A model generated the notes under the pieces. The model made no database searches. It saw nothing but the letters and a program-made list of their open reading frames with translations, and had not been told where the DNA came from. Below are positions 11,316-22,235 of a stretch of 64,000 bases of DNA, in pieces. This stretch comes from Ulota crispa (lineage: Eukaryota > Streptophyta > Bryopsida > Orthotrichales > Orthotrichaceae), in NCBI GenBank assembly GCA_963920765.1, contig OY987243.1, forward strand, positions 17,782,419-17,846,418, read 5' to 3'. How positions within the stretch are numbered: the first letter of the stretch is position 1; each line of letters begins with the position of its first letter. The translations under genes and the position numbers were made by a program.

Positions 11316-14300
11316 ATGGCTATCTATGAGGATGACACACCCCGTGTTGTGGACAAGTTCAATGGAGACAATTTCTCCTTGTTCAAGTTCAAGATGGAGA
11401 TGATTCTTGACGAGAAGGATCTTTGAGACATCATGGAGGGCAATGAGACTGCTCCTTCAAGTGATAGTGATCCCAAGGTCATCTTGGCTTTTAAAAAGCC
11501 TGAGAGAAAGGCGTTTCGCATCTTGTGCACTCACATGGTGGATGCACAAATCCAACACGTCAAATCTTGCAAGGGCGCTGCGGAAGCATAGAGGATTCTA
11601 TGCGGCATTCACGAGACCAAGGGCTTGGCCAATGTGTTGTTCTTGAGGCACAAGTTTTTCACCATCAAGATGCAAGAGACAGATGACCTCTTGCAACATA
11701 TCAACAAGATAAAGACTCTTGCTGACCAACTCGAAGCCCTTGATGTGCCCGTGACAGAAGGAGACATTGTCATGACCATTTTAGAGAGCTTGCCACCTTC
11801 TTATGAGAACCTGATTGTGGCCATGGGGACCAAAGACATCAAAGAGCTCACCCTCACCTACGTGATGTCGCGGTTGATGCATGAAGTTACAAGGAAGAAG
11901 GAGCATCAGATCGTGACCACGGAGAATGCGGCGTTGGTTGCTCACCACAAGAGTGGTAGAGATTCAACCAAAACTCAAGGTGAACCCCTTCTATGCTTTC
12001 ATTGCGGCAAACCGGGCCACTTTGCTTGTAATTGTTACAAACGCAAGAGTCGCAAGGGTAAGAAGGCCAATAAGGCCAAAACGCATGAGAGTAGTGACGA
12101 CTATGCATTCATGGCCTTTCATGATAGTCCATTGAACTTGGGGGATGATTGGATCATGGATTTGGAGGCTACCACCCACATGTCACCCCATAGAGCTCAT
12201 TTTGACACCTTTGAGCCCATTTTAACAAGGAAGCTGTTCATGGGTGATGATTCGATACTCCAAGTACTTAGGAGGGGTTCTATTTTGGTGGATATCCTTG
12301 TTGAGGGATGCACCAAGCGCATTTGGTTCAAAAATGTGTTGTATGTGCCCAAATTGCAAAGCAACCTCCTTTCAGTGAACACGATAGTCAAAGGAGGGTT
12401 GAATGTGCAATTTGGAGGCCTTGGATGCATTGTGAGGTCTCCCAATGGAGACACCCGAGCCATGGCATCACGTAAGGGCAAATTGTATATTTTGCAATGC
12501 AAGGTTGTACATGGAGGAGAGACTGCCCAAGTTGCCACTTCTACTAATGATGGGCTGATTTTGTGGCATCGACTCATGGGGCACTTGAATGTGCAAAGTT
12601 TGAAGACTCTTCCAAGATTGGTGAATGGCCTTGACCTTCCCAAATCCTATGGTGATGACTTGCCCAATGCTTGTGAAGGTTGCATTGAGGGCAAGCAACA
12701 ACGACACTCATTTCCAAAAGATGGTGCTACACGTGCCACCAAGGTGTTGGGCATTGTGCATTTAGATGTGTGTGGCCCCATGAAAACCACGTCATTAGGT
12801 GGGGCAAGGTACTTTTTGACCTTCATTGACGACTTTTCAAGAAGGGTGTGGCTGTACTTTTTCAAGACCAAAAGCGAGTGTTTTGAGCGATTCAAGGAGT
12901 TCAAAGCCTTGGTCAAGAAGGAGGCGGAGTGTTTTATCAAGGTGTTGCGGTCCGACAACGGCGGGGAGTACACTTCTAACCAATTCAAGGCTTATTTGAA
13001 GGCCCAAGGTATTATGCACCAAACCTCAACTCCACATACACCGCAACAAAATGGAGTGACCGAGAGGGCCAATTGCACCATTGTAGAGATGGCTAGAAGC
13101 ATGATCTATGGCCAAAAGTTTGGATTAGAATAATGGGCCGAGGCTGTGAGCAACGCGCTGTACATTTGCAATCGATGCCCCACTAGTGCGGTGCATGGCA
13201 AGACTCCACAACAGGCGTGGAGTGGGAGGAGGCCTTTGGTGGCACACATCAGGGTGTTTGGATGTGTTGCATATGCTCAGATTCTCGATGCATCAAGGAC
13301 CAAGCTTGATGCAAAGGCCATGAGGTGTTTGTTTTTGGAATTTTGTGAGGGCTCCAAGGCATATAGGCTAATTTGCTTGGAGTCCAAGAAGATCATTTGA
13401 TGTTGTGATGTGACTTTCTGTGAGTATAGAGAGTTGCAAGGAGAGTTAGAGTTGCGTCCAAGTGGGAGTAGTGGCGACCTTGTTGTAGACACACCTCCAA
13501 TGCCCTCGGATGGTGATGATGATGATGACAAAGACGATAAGGACCACCCTCTTGAGGATGGAGATGGTGAGCTTGTGGAGGATGCAAATGCAAACCAAGG
13601 TGATGAGGGCTCCAAGCCCAAGAAGGTCACAAAGAAGAAGTGCGCACAAAGCATTGCTCCAAGAGCTCAAGTGGGAGGTACCTAACATGTGGGAGGCGTG
13701 CGGCGGTCCACAAGGGTAAACAAGCCTTTGGGGGAATGGTGGAAGAACCACATCTTTCCCCAACCATCTTCCAACTCGGATCATGCAAATGTGGCCCTTG
13801 TTCATGATCCCACCACACTTGAAGAGGCCTTGGAGTCTTGGGATGCAAGCAAGTGGGAGGCAGCCATGGAGGAGGAGTATTACTTTCTCCATGCCAACGG
13901 TACCTAGGAGTTGACCACCCTTCCTCCATCTCGCAAGGCCGTGGGATGCAAGTGGGTGTTCAAAACCAAGAGAGATGTCATGGAAGAGATTGTGCGTCAC
14001 AAGGCAAGGCTGGTGGCAAGGAAATTCTCTCAAGTCCAAGGAGTGGACTTCAACGAGACTTTTGCTCCCGTGGCCAAGTTTACCACGATACGGTGCATTG
14101 TGGCCCTTGGAGCTTTATTGGATTTGGAGATGCATCAAATGGATGTGAAGACGGCCTTCTTCAACGGCGACTTGGAGGAGGACATCTACATAGAGCAACC
14201 TAAGGGGTTTGTGCAACGTGGTCATAAGCACCTAGTTTGCAAGCTCACAAAGTCCTTGTATGGACTAAAGCAAACATCAAGAGCATGGTACCAAAAGATT

Positions 14301-15396
14301 GATGCAAGTCTTTTGGATTTTGGCTTTGAGAGGAGTGTGGCTGACCATAGCTTGTATTTTGCACAAGTGGGAGCTCATGTGATGCTTGTGCTTGTGTATG
14401 TTGATGACTTGATCATACTTTCTAGCAACGTGGGGACCATGGATGCGTTGAAGGCCAAGTTGGAGGCCGAGTACGAGATGACGGACTTGGGGGAATTGCA
14501 CTATTGCCTTGGAGTGGAGTTTGCAAGAGATCAAGGTGCGAGGACCATCACCATGAGTCAAACCAAGTATGTAGAGGAAGTGCTGAAGCGGTTTGGCATG
14601 GAAAATTGCAAACCCATTGGCACTCCATGGACACCAAGGTGAAGTTGATGAAGCTTAACATGGAAGAGTATGATGCGGATGCTTTGAGGATGGTGAGTGT
14701 GCCTAATCAGCAGTTGGATCATTGATGTATGCCATGGTAGGTATGAGGGCTGATTTGGCCTTTGCCATTAGCACGGTGAGCCAGCATATGGCAAGGCCAG
14801 AATGGAATCATTGGATGGCAGTGAAGAGGAATATGAGGTACCTCAAGGGCACCTTTCATGTGAAGTTGAAATTGGGAAGAGGGCACATACGCTTGATGGG
14901 GTACTGTGATGCAGATTGGGCTGGCGATGCCAACGATAGGAAGTCCACCATGGGGTATGCATTTAGCCTTGGAGAGGGCATGGTGTCATGGAGTAGCAAG
15001 AACCAATCTACAGTGGCTTTATTTATAACGGAGGCAGAATACATGGCGGCGAGTCATTGCACAAGAGAGGCCATATGGCTAAGACAGCTCTTGGAAGATG
15101 TGGGGTGTGAGAACGTAGAGGACATCTTGATCATGTGTGACAATCAAGGTGCCATAGCTCTCGCCAAGAACTCGGTGCACCATGCGAGGACGAAGCACAT
15201 TGAGGTGCAACACTATTTCGTGAGAGAGAAGGTGGAGAAGGGAAGCATCACATTAGAGTATTGCTCAACTGAGGACATGTTGGCGGATGTGATGACAAAG
15301 GCATTGACAAGGGATAGACATGAGCGTTTGACGCGAGCCATGGGCATTGGGAACTTTAGCCAATTGCAAAGTGAGAGTGTTGAAAGGTTGGAATAG
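11316..15396 (+). pseudogene. Copia gag-pol polyprotein, inactivated
   Basis: The polyprotein of a Ty1-copia element. From the ATG at 11316 one frame runs to 14642, broken by stops at 11424 (TGA), 11589 (TAG), 13131 (TAA), 13398 (TGA), 13683 (TAA) and 13905 (TAG). Frameshifts follow near 14630 and 14712. Domains in order: gag; CCHC knuckle CFHCGKPGHFACNC (about 11995); protease with the catalytic D-S-G replaced by D-L-E (about 12157); GAG-pre-integrase zinc site (HRLMGHLN...CEGC); integrase with D, D and E visible (HLDVCG, RSDNGGEY, QQNGVTERA); reverse transcriptase with YVDD (about 14398); RNase H (CDADWAGD, TEAEYMAA). Several stops fall where tryptophan or arginine is normally found, which points to C:G to T:A decay rather than recent damage. 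Confidence 0.93.
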
Positions 15397-15660
15397 AGCA
15401 TTAGGAGTTTGCTCTAGGCTAAAAGAGATATGCTAGGTGGGGTACTTAGCATTGGAGAGAGAGCACGTGATAAGAGGCACCTCATAGAGAGGATCAGCCC
15501 ATGAGAGTGGTTATCCTATATGGTTAGGTGAAGGGAAAGTGGTTGAGAGAGTATATAGATGAGAGGATTCTCAAACCCTCTCATCTCTTCCATTTGTATC
15601 TTTTACATTTGAGTATGCCATGTGCACTTTTGCTCTTTTATCTTCCCTATGCTTCCAATA
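15378..15660 (+). repeat. 3' LTR of the copia element
   Basis: It matches 10124-10406 along its full 283 bp without gaps. The purine-rich AAAGTGAGAG just before it is the likely polypurine tract. The hairpin loop (15566-15577) is inverted relative to the 5' LTR. Confidence 0.95.
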
Positions 15661-15917
15661 CATCTTGGAAAACTATCATCAATTTACAAGAGCTGTGGGA
15701 CACTGAGCTCTCATCTGAAATCTCAGCGTCCATATTTTGAGGACCTTAGAGAGCTGCGGGTATTGGAATGACATGGAGCTATCAAGCATGGTTCTAGAGT
15801 TTTGAAAAGACTATCTTATTGATGAGCCTAATCTCTCATACTTTTAAAACCTTTATATTTTTTGCACTTCAAACACATAGAAATGTGGAACATTACACTT
15901 TCTTCAAAATCACTATG

Positions 15918-16333
15918 AGGTAGCAACACCCATCTATGTCATGTCCCCATGGATGTCACTTGGCATTGTCATTGAATGACAAATACAAAAACAAATGGTT
16001 GTGGGTGACAAAGTGATGATTATGGCTGATGAAGTGATGGTTATGGATAACAAAGTGGTGGTTTTTGGTAACTAACATGATAATTTTGAGTTCCCCATCT
16101 CACTATTTAAGAACCAAATTGGTTTTAGCATCTATTACACAAAACTATATAATTTTTATGATTTTGGACTTTGAAAGATTTTTGTGAACAAATGCGTGCA
16201 ATTGGAACTTTGAAATTGATACCAATATTTTTGGTTTCCTCTTACTTTACTTGACAATATCATTTTCAAAGTTCATCAATTGATTTTCCAACTCCAAAAT
16301 CTTTAGTCTGACACTTGTGGGTGCTGCTACCTT
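15918..16333. mobile_element. TIR element, family F4, copy 1
   Basis: The termini are AGGTAGCAACACCCAT on the left and GTGGGTGCTGCTACCTT on the right, near-perfect inverted repeats. The interior matches, in reverse orientation, the outer parts of the element at 22236-23617. A partial inverted copy of it lies in the right arm of the palindrome (about 16492-16822). It has no coding capacity. The superfamily is unclear. Confidence 0.7.
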
Positions 16334-17148
16334 TCAAGATATGTTCTTCATGGAGATGCTTGGTGTAATTGAATGTTAGTGCAAAATCATATTTTCATTG
16401 CATTTTTTAACAATGATAATCAGTTTAAGTCTGCACTACAATATAAACAAAATACTAATATCAAGCAATTTGAAAAGTTTTGATTTCTCACTAAAGTAAG
16501 AGGAAACCAAAAATATTGGTATCAATTTCAAAGTTCCAATTGCACGCATTTGTTCACAAAAATCTTTCAAAGTCCAAAATCATAAAAATTATATAGTTTT
16601 GTGTAATAGATGCTAAAACCAATTTGGTTCTTAAATAGTGAGATGGGGAACTCAAAATTATCATGTTAGTTACCAAAAACCACCACTTTGTTATCCATAA
16701 CCATCACTTCATCAGCCATAATCATCACTTTGTCACCCACAACCATTTGTTTTTGTATTTGTCATTCAATGACAATGCCAAGTGACATCCATGGGGACAT
16801 GACATAGATGGGTGTTGCTACCTCATAGTGATTTTGAAGAAAGTGTAATGTTCCACATTTCTATGTGTTTGAAGTGCAAAAAATATAAAGGTTTTAAAAA
16901 TATGAGAGATTAGGCACATCAATAAGACAGTCTTTTCAAAACTCTAGAACCATGCTTGATAGCTCCATGTCATCCCAATGCCCGCAGCTCTCTAAGGTCC
17001 TCAAAATATGAACGTTGAGATTTCAGATGAGAGCCTAGTGTCCCATAGCTCTTAAAAATTGATGATAGTTTCCCAAGATGCTCTCAGACTTGGGCAGCTC
17101 GTCAGGAGGGGCAGCCAAGAACATTCTTTGTTTTTAGCTCTAACATAA

Positions 17149-17327
17149 CATTGTTCACTAGTGCTGGAGGGCTCCCTTTTGCTCCCTGGACAACCAAGAG
17201 CCCCCAGCACTACAAGACACCAATGCAGCTAGTGAGAGTGCTCACAATATAACTTAAGGACCCCAAGTATTTGGGGAGGAATCCTCCCCATCCCCATGGG
17301 GGGAGAGAATCCGACCTGTTAACAATG
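17149..17327. mobile_element. Small TIR element with TAA flanks (Tourist/Harbinger-like)
   Basis: The ends are CATTGTTCAC on the left and, read inward from the right, CATTGTTAAC. Both sides are flanked by TAA (17146-17148 and 17328-17330). A 3-bp TWA duplication is usual for PIF/Harbinger MITEs. The interior holds an inverted pair around GTGCTGGAGGGCTC and GAGCCCCCAGCAC. It lies in the distal promoter of the IPUT1-like gene. Confidence 0.5.
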
Positions 17328-17344
17328 TAATGGACAGGGGCGGG

Positions 17345-18126
17345 GCCTAGATCGACGTATGTGCAGTAAACGGAGCACATGAAATTTTCCCTTAATTTAT
17401 ACTGTACTGCGGACCAATAGGCGGCAGCGAAACGGGGACTCTATGCAGACAGACGCTTTGTAACTGGCGCAGGCGCGCAGCAGAGGCGGCGTTCATTCGG
17501 CCGAAGTACCCAAACCCTCCTTCACATCCGTGGGGGGCTTTCCGCTAGCCGACCGTCATCCTTCATCGGATGCATATTCGCCGCCATGTGCTACTGCTTC
17601 AATCCGATCTAAACAATCAGGCCTCGATTTCAATCGATATAGCAACAGTTCTCGACGCAGGAAGAAAGCCCCAAGGTTAATTTTGGGGCATGTTTTTAGC
17701 ACCAAATTGTGTACCTCTTTTGCCTAAGAGTGTCGGATTCTGTCTTTGTTGGGGTTTGCTGGAATTGCTCAAGCGTACGAGCTGCCGGAAGAAGAAGGGC
17801 GTCCTTGTCATTCGAGAGAGCTGAAGGGGCTCATGTATTTCAACAGCGAGGGGGAGCTTGGTTATGCACGTTCTAAATCAGGTGATGTCCAGAGTGTGAC
17901 GAGTCAATAAGACTTCGCCATTTCATCTACAAGAGAAAGATATCGCGTATGGTTACTGTCGATTTGGGTTAAGAGCACCGAAACGCGTCAGGGGAGCCTG
18001 TTAGAAGGGAGCAGAGGACGGGGGTTCAATATTTGGCGCTGGGCAATGGGGTTTGAGATGGCGTGAAGCTTGTCGAGGTTGAGTTTGGATATCAGAGGAA
18101 GCTTTGTGAGTACAGGAGCTTGCACG
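17345..18126 (+). promoter_or_regulatory. Promoter and 5' leader of the IPUT1-like gene, with short upstream ORFs
   Basis: GC content rises sharply from about 17400, which marks the gene-proximal region. A CCAAT box lies at about 17414. The probable leader holds short reading frames before the main start. One runs from the ATG at 17833 to TAA at 17908 (25 codons, MYFNSEGELGYARSKSGDVQ...), inside a frame that is open from about 17730. Another runs from 17530 to 17727. A possible donor CAG|GTGATG at 17881 could start a leader intron. No transcription start can be fixed from the sequence. Confidence 0.5.
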
Positions 18127-19806
18127 ATGACTAGAACACGCATGTCTGTTGCGCTTTTTCTGTTCCTCTTTGCCAATGTGTTCCTGTCGACTGCCGCGCC
18201 TGTGTCACGAGGTTTGTCCACTGAGAGTGGCATCCCCAAGGGTGGACGGAGTCGAACGGAGCAGGCGTATGCAACTCTTTTATACGGGGACGAGTTTCTC
18301 CTTGGGGTGAGGGTTTTAGGAAAGTCGTTACGCGACACGGGCATCACCAAGAACATGGTGGCGCTGGTGTCAGATGGCGTTACCGAGGCTGGGATTCGGC
18401 TCCTGGAAGCCGACGGATGGATCGTCCAGCGCATCGAGCTTCTCGCGAATCCTAATTCCAAGCGACCCACGAGGTTCTGGGGCGTTTATACCAAGCTGAA
18501 GATCTTCAACATGACCGACTACACCAAGGTTGTGTACCTCGATGCCGATACTATCGTCACTCGCAGCATCGAGGACCTCTTCCTGTGCCAGGGCTTTTGC
18601 GCAAATCTGAAGCACTCCGAGCGCTTGAATTCGGGCGTCATGGTGGTGGAGCCTTCGAGTCGTCTTTTCGAAGACATGGTGTCTAAGGTACAAAGCACAT
18701 ACTCCTACACAGGTGGAGATCAGGGGTTCCTGAATTCTTATTATGTAGGGTTTGCTGATGCCGAGCTCTTCAATCCGGACCTCTCAGCCGAAATTCGGAA
18801 AGCTCGCCCCAAGAAGATGGAGCGCCTTAGCACGCTCTACAACGCCGACGTCGGCCTGTTTGCATTGGCAAACAAGTGGATGGTTGATGCCAGTGAGCTC
18901 CGCGTCATCCATTACACTCTGGGACCTTTGAAGCCGTGGGACTGGTATACGGCATGGCTTTTGGAGCCTGTCACGCTGTGGCAGGACATTAGAGTAACCC
19001 TAGAGGAGAATATACCTGGAACAGGGCAAGGTCGTGATCGACATACAAGCCTCATCACATGGTCTCTCTTCCTCATTCCGCTTCTAGTGTTATGCTACAT
19101 CAAGAGAACTCTGCTCCTTCAAATCCAGAAAGACCTATTTGGTCTTGTTTGCAGTGGCTCGGTGTTCTTGACCTTCGCCCGTCAGCTATGGTATAAATAC
19201 AAACCAGGCGCCACTTTGCCTAGTTACTCTACCTTGAGTGCCGCTACATCCAATGGTTGCAAGCACCAGGGCTGCCCAAAGGACACGAATGGCAAAGCAG
19301 GGTTTTCGTGCATTGTGCCCAAGCACTTGGGGATCTCCGCCATTGCTGTCTGCTTCTTTTCCCTGTTTGTGTCGCTCGGGCTGGCTGCGTATCTGATCCC
19401 CAAGCAAGTCATGCCTTGGACTGGATTGCTCCTGGCCTACGAGTGGGCATGCTTCACATTCCTTCTGATGTTCTGGAAGTATCTCGACTACGTGTACTCT
19501 TGGGGAAGATCTACGGCCACAAAGTCCTTGACTGTTGCGGAGGAGATTAGCTTCTACAGCGCAGACAAGCTGCACTCCAAGAATGCCGTGCAATGGGACG
19601 CAGAAACGTGCTCGTATGGGATTGTCACAGCACTTGTGGCGCTTCTCATTCCTGCTCTCCCTCGTATTGTTGGAACCACGGCTATTTTCGGCCGTGCTGC
19701 TCTTATGGTATCAGGTGGGTTCCTCCTGGCCGTTGTAGCAACCTACTCTGCTGAGCGCCTCGCCATCCACTGGTTTCTGAAGGGACATGATGATTGTATG
19801 CACTAG
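18127..19806 (+). CDS. IPUT1: GT8 glycosyltransferase, inositol phosphorylceramide glucuronosyltransferase type (IPUT1/PGSIP6)
   Basis: A 559-residue intronless frame. Known IPUT1/PGSIP6 proteins (about 540 residues) add glucuronic acid from UDP-GlcA to inositol phosphorylceramide in the Golgi, the first step of GIPC sphingolipid glycosylation. Seen here: a hydrophobic N-terminal signal/anchor at residues about 6-24; a GT8 domain at about 40-270 with the metal-binding DAD (139-141), TGGDQGFLN (D198) and HYTLGPLKPWDW (H262); then a tail typical of this subfamily with QVMPWTGLL and roughly five to six membrane segments (about 315-550). The ATG at 18127 is chosen because it directly precedes the signal sequence. 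An in-frame ATG at 18070 would add 19 unlikely residues. The frame is intact and GC-rich compared with its surroundings, so it is probably a live gene. It is convergent with the next gene. The related PGSIP7/8 types are less likely given the tail motif. Confidence 0.88.
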   Translation: MTRTRMSVALFLFLFANVFLSTAAPVSRGLSTESGIPKGGRSRTEQAYATLLYGDEFLLGVRVLGKSLRDTGITKNMVALVSDGVTEAGIRLLEADGWIVQRIELLANPNSKRPTRFWGVYTKLKIFNMTDYTKVVYLDADTIVTRSIEDLFLCQGFCANLKHSERLNSGVMVVEPSSRLFEDMVSKVQSTYSYTGGDQGFLNSYYVGFADAELFNPDLSAEIRKARPKKMERLSTLYNADVGLFALANKWMVDASELRVIHYTLGPLKPWDWYTAWLLEPVTLWQDIRVTLEENIPGTGQGRDRHTSLITWSLFLIPLLVLCYIKRTLLLQIQKDLFGLVCSGSVFLTFARQLWYKYKPGATLPSYSTLSAATSNGCKHQGCPKDTNGKAGFSCIVPKHLGISAIAVCFFSLFVSLGLAAYLIPKQVMPWTGLLLAYEWACFTFLLMFWKYLDYVYSWGRSTATKSLTVAEEISFYSADKLHSKNAVQWDAETCSYGIVTALVALLIPALPRIVGTTAIFGRAALMVSGGFLLAVVATYSAERLAIHWFLKGHDDCMH

Positions 19807-20536
19807 AAGAATTCAAGCACTGAATTCCATCAGAGTTACTTGTTATTGGGAACTGGCTCTTTGCTTCTGCCTATGTGACCGCGCACTCATCTCTACTCGA
19901 TTGTGCTTATGTCGGGCGTTTTGAGATCTGAAAGGCAGGTTTCTGTCCAGAGCAGGCAACGTCGTTAATCGCCTTCCTCGTATATGGTAGCTGAAATTAT
20001 GATCAGGTCATTCTAGTTAGATACTTGCTCTGGAGGAGATGTTTGGTCTGGACACCACCTGAAGAATCTTGATACAGACACAAAACTCTGAAATATTCTA
20101 AGTTAGATGTATGAGCAAGCATGTATAGACGGGGATGCTGCCCTTTGAAGCTTGTGTAGATGTGCCAATCGTGTGTTGTCAAAGTCTTCCATTCAACGTT
20201 GATATTCTCGTCTTTTGTACAAACTGTAAGTGTCAATTTATGTGGAAACTTTAGTTTACTGTTTTGGATGGTATGAGCTCTTTTTGAAGCCGACAAGGGA
20301 CTTCGACCTAGAGTATGTTATGGCAGTCAAGGCTAAAAATTAACAACGTAAGAACGTTCAAATATATATGAATTATCACTTGTCTGTACATTTCATGATT
20401 GCACAACAAAACACTCGATGCTCACAGAACATTCGAAAATTTGAAAATATGCAAAGCGACAATGCATTGAGCAAGCAAAGCACATGAGACCAAATCACTG
20501 GATGTTGTGGAGCACGAGCAGTGAGAGAAAAAAAAT
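19807..20536. other. Convergent 3' UTR region
   Basis: This lies between the stop of the IPUT1-like gene and the stop of the minus-strand gene. It probably holds both 3' UTRs. No further coding signal is seen, and AT content rises toward the middle. Confidence 0.5.
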
Positions 20537-21903
20537 TTAGCGTTCAATCCCCGGAGGCTTCTCAGCGACTGGAGGTGCATTTTGGTAATATTTGGGATCT
20601 TTAGAGCTACGCAACTTATACCGCTCCCCGGGTACGTTTGGTTCTTGAGATCCTTGAGAAACTGAAGGTACACCAGTGTCCTGAGGACGGGCGTCTCTAG
20701 GAACAGGCGGTCCTATGAAAACTCTGAATAAAATATTGTTTATGATCGTTAAGAGTATCAAACCTGCACTAACATACAACACGAAACCATCTCCGAAAAC
20801 AGGCCAAATCACTTTCTTGAATTCTTCCTTTGGCAACTTCTCCTCACTCCCTGTAACATTTTTCCACGTGAGAAAGTTAACTTCAAGATCACTAGAAAAT
20901 CTAACTTCATAAAAACTGAAAAAACTCCAAAGTGTTATTAAAGTTAAAATGTCTGTTTCGTTCAACTGGAACGTGTCGAAGCTGACAAAAAGGAGCATGA
21001 CGCTATGGATTTGCAGTGACAGTGAGGATATCCATGAGGACTCATAAATGTTTGGTTACCTTTCCTTGCATCTTTTGCAGAAGACAATAAACTTTCGGAG
21101 GAAGAGAGCACGCGCAGTTGATTGTCTAATTCGTCAAGGCCTCCCACAGCCCTCCCATTCCCGTCTGCCCTGCTGGGCCTCTCTTCCGTCTCAGAATTAG
21201 CTCGAGGTCCACGTTGTAAGCTTCTCCGTGTCGACTTTGAGCCCCTGCGTAACCAAAGTATCAGAAACAACCTTTAGGACCAAGTCTAAAAATCTCGGCG
21301 AGGGTTGCTCTCACGATTCGGGCAAGATGAGGAAAAACAGAACCAAGACCATAAACTCGTTGCAGACATAAATAGAAAATGAAAATAAAAACATTAAATT
21401 TGAACTCGTAAGCGACTGAAGATAAGGCTAAACCTAAAAATATACACTGCTGCTTCCAGAAAACCTTGATTCACATACAACACTAAAGCCAAGAGAATGG
21501 GGAAAAAAGATAGCACCTGACAAATCCTCGGCTTAAACCTAATGGACTACTCCTGTGTGGAATTGCGCAAGTAGTCAATTGCGGTGGCGATGTGCTTCCT
21601 AGACACACCCCTTACAAATCAATCACAGACAAATTCAATGCACCACATAAAAGAGCCAAATCATGACAATTGGAGGAAATGGAACTAGAAACTCGCCAAA
21701 ACTCCCAGCAGAGCTGCTTTGAGAAAAATTAATGTCTCACCTCTCCCATTTCTCTGTTGATGCTGCTGCAACGACCGGTGATAACATACAGCGCCAGCAT
21801 TCGCATCAGCCAACGAGGGAGTAACCACGAACGTCGACATTGCGAGAGAACTCTCCACCACTAGCGAAGAATAGCGTCCTCTACCACCGGGACTAGATTG
21901 CAT
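20537..21903 (-). CDS. Small membrane protein gene, possibly plastid-targeted, three exons
   Basis: I do not recognise the family with certainty. The last exon (about 20904 down to 20537) encodes VRFSSDLEVNFLTW, then KKVIWPVFGDGFVLYVSAG, one membrane span (YVSAGLILLTIINNILFRVF) and a proline-rich polar tail that ends PPGIER. The middle exon (21244-21060) has a CAG acceptor and an AAAG|GTAACC donor and is polar, with many R, S and E. It joins the last exon in frame if the acceptor is GAAG|TTAG at 20904. The stronger CAG acceptor at 20915 would shift the frame. The first exon ends at 21741 (GAGAG|GTGAGA). Its serine-rich frame from 21903 (MQSSPGG...) resembles a transit peptide but does not match the middle exon's phase. 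A short frame from an ATG near 21790 (MLSPVVAAAS) does. The exon layout is likely, but the start is unresolved. Targeting is inferred only. Confidence 0.55.
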
Positions 21904-22235
21904 AAACGCCCGGAATTCAACCAAATCACAGACTTGAAGCCATTCAATCTCTCGCAATCCAATCCGTCCTGCTTACGTTCTGCAAAATCCCAAAACCCTA
22001 AATCTGTAAACCGATTCGATTGTCCTCGTCTCGTCACTGCTCTGTATCAACAGGAAATGTTGATACTCGGGTCGATATTGCTCAATCGCAGGGTATCTAC
22101 ACAGACGAGAATTTCAGGCATTGGTAGGTATCGACCACTCGTCAATAGTGCAATAGTTCGGCTCAAATATCGGGAAGAACCGGCTATAAACCGGTTGAAA
22201 TGGATTAAACAGGTTGAAATTTGAAACTTGAAACT

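Larger units (their letters stand above)
10124..15660 (+). mobile_element. Complete Ty1-copia LTR retrotransposon, inactivated
   Basis: The 5537-bp element has 283-bp LTRs at both ends and the copia order gag, protease, integrase, reverse transcriptase, RNase H. A perfect 5-bp target duplication CATCT lies at 10119-10123 and 15661-15665. The LTRs begin TGTTG and end CAATA in both copies, a TG...TA rather than TG...CA terminus. By hand alignment the LTRs differ by 16 substitutions, all transitions, plus one 12-base loop inversion. The coding region carries six in-frame stops and two frameshifts. It is nested inside the left arm of the larger palindrome. Confidence 0.95.
10060..17139. repeat. 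Large inverted duplication (about 650-bp arms) split by a copia element
   Basis: The left arm is 10060-10123 plus 15661-16249 and the right arm is 16492-17139. The right arm is the reverse complement of the left over its whole length, apart from scattered substitutions. The outer limit is AGCTAAAAA on the left and its complement on the right. The loop is 16250-16491. The copia element at 10124-15660 sits inside the left arm, 64 bases from its outer end, so it inserted after the palindrome had formed. No clear target duplication flanks the arms. It could be a foldback transposon or a segmental inverted duplication. A transcript would fold into a long hairpin. Confidence 0.88.

Noticed and set aside
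13277..14039. Minus-strand frames opposite the copia integrase/RT region
   Set aside because: They are antisense shadows of the copia polyprotein with no recognisable domain.
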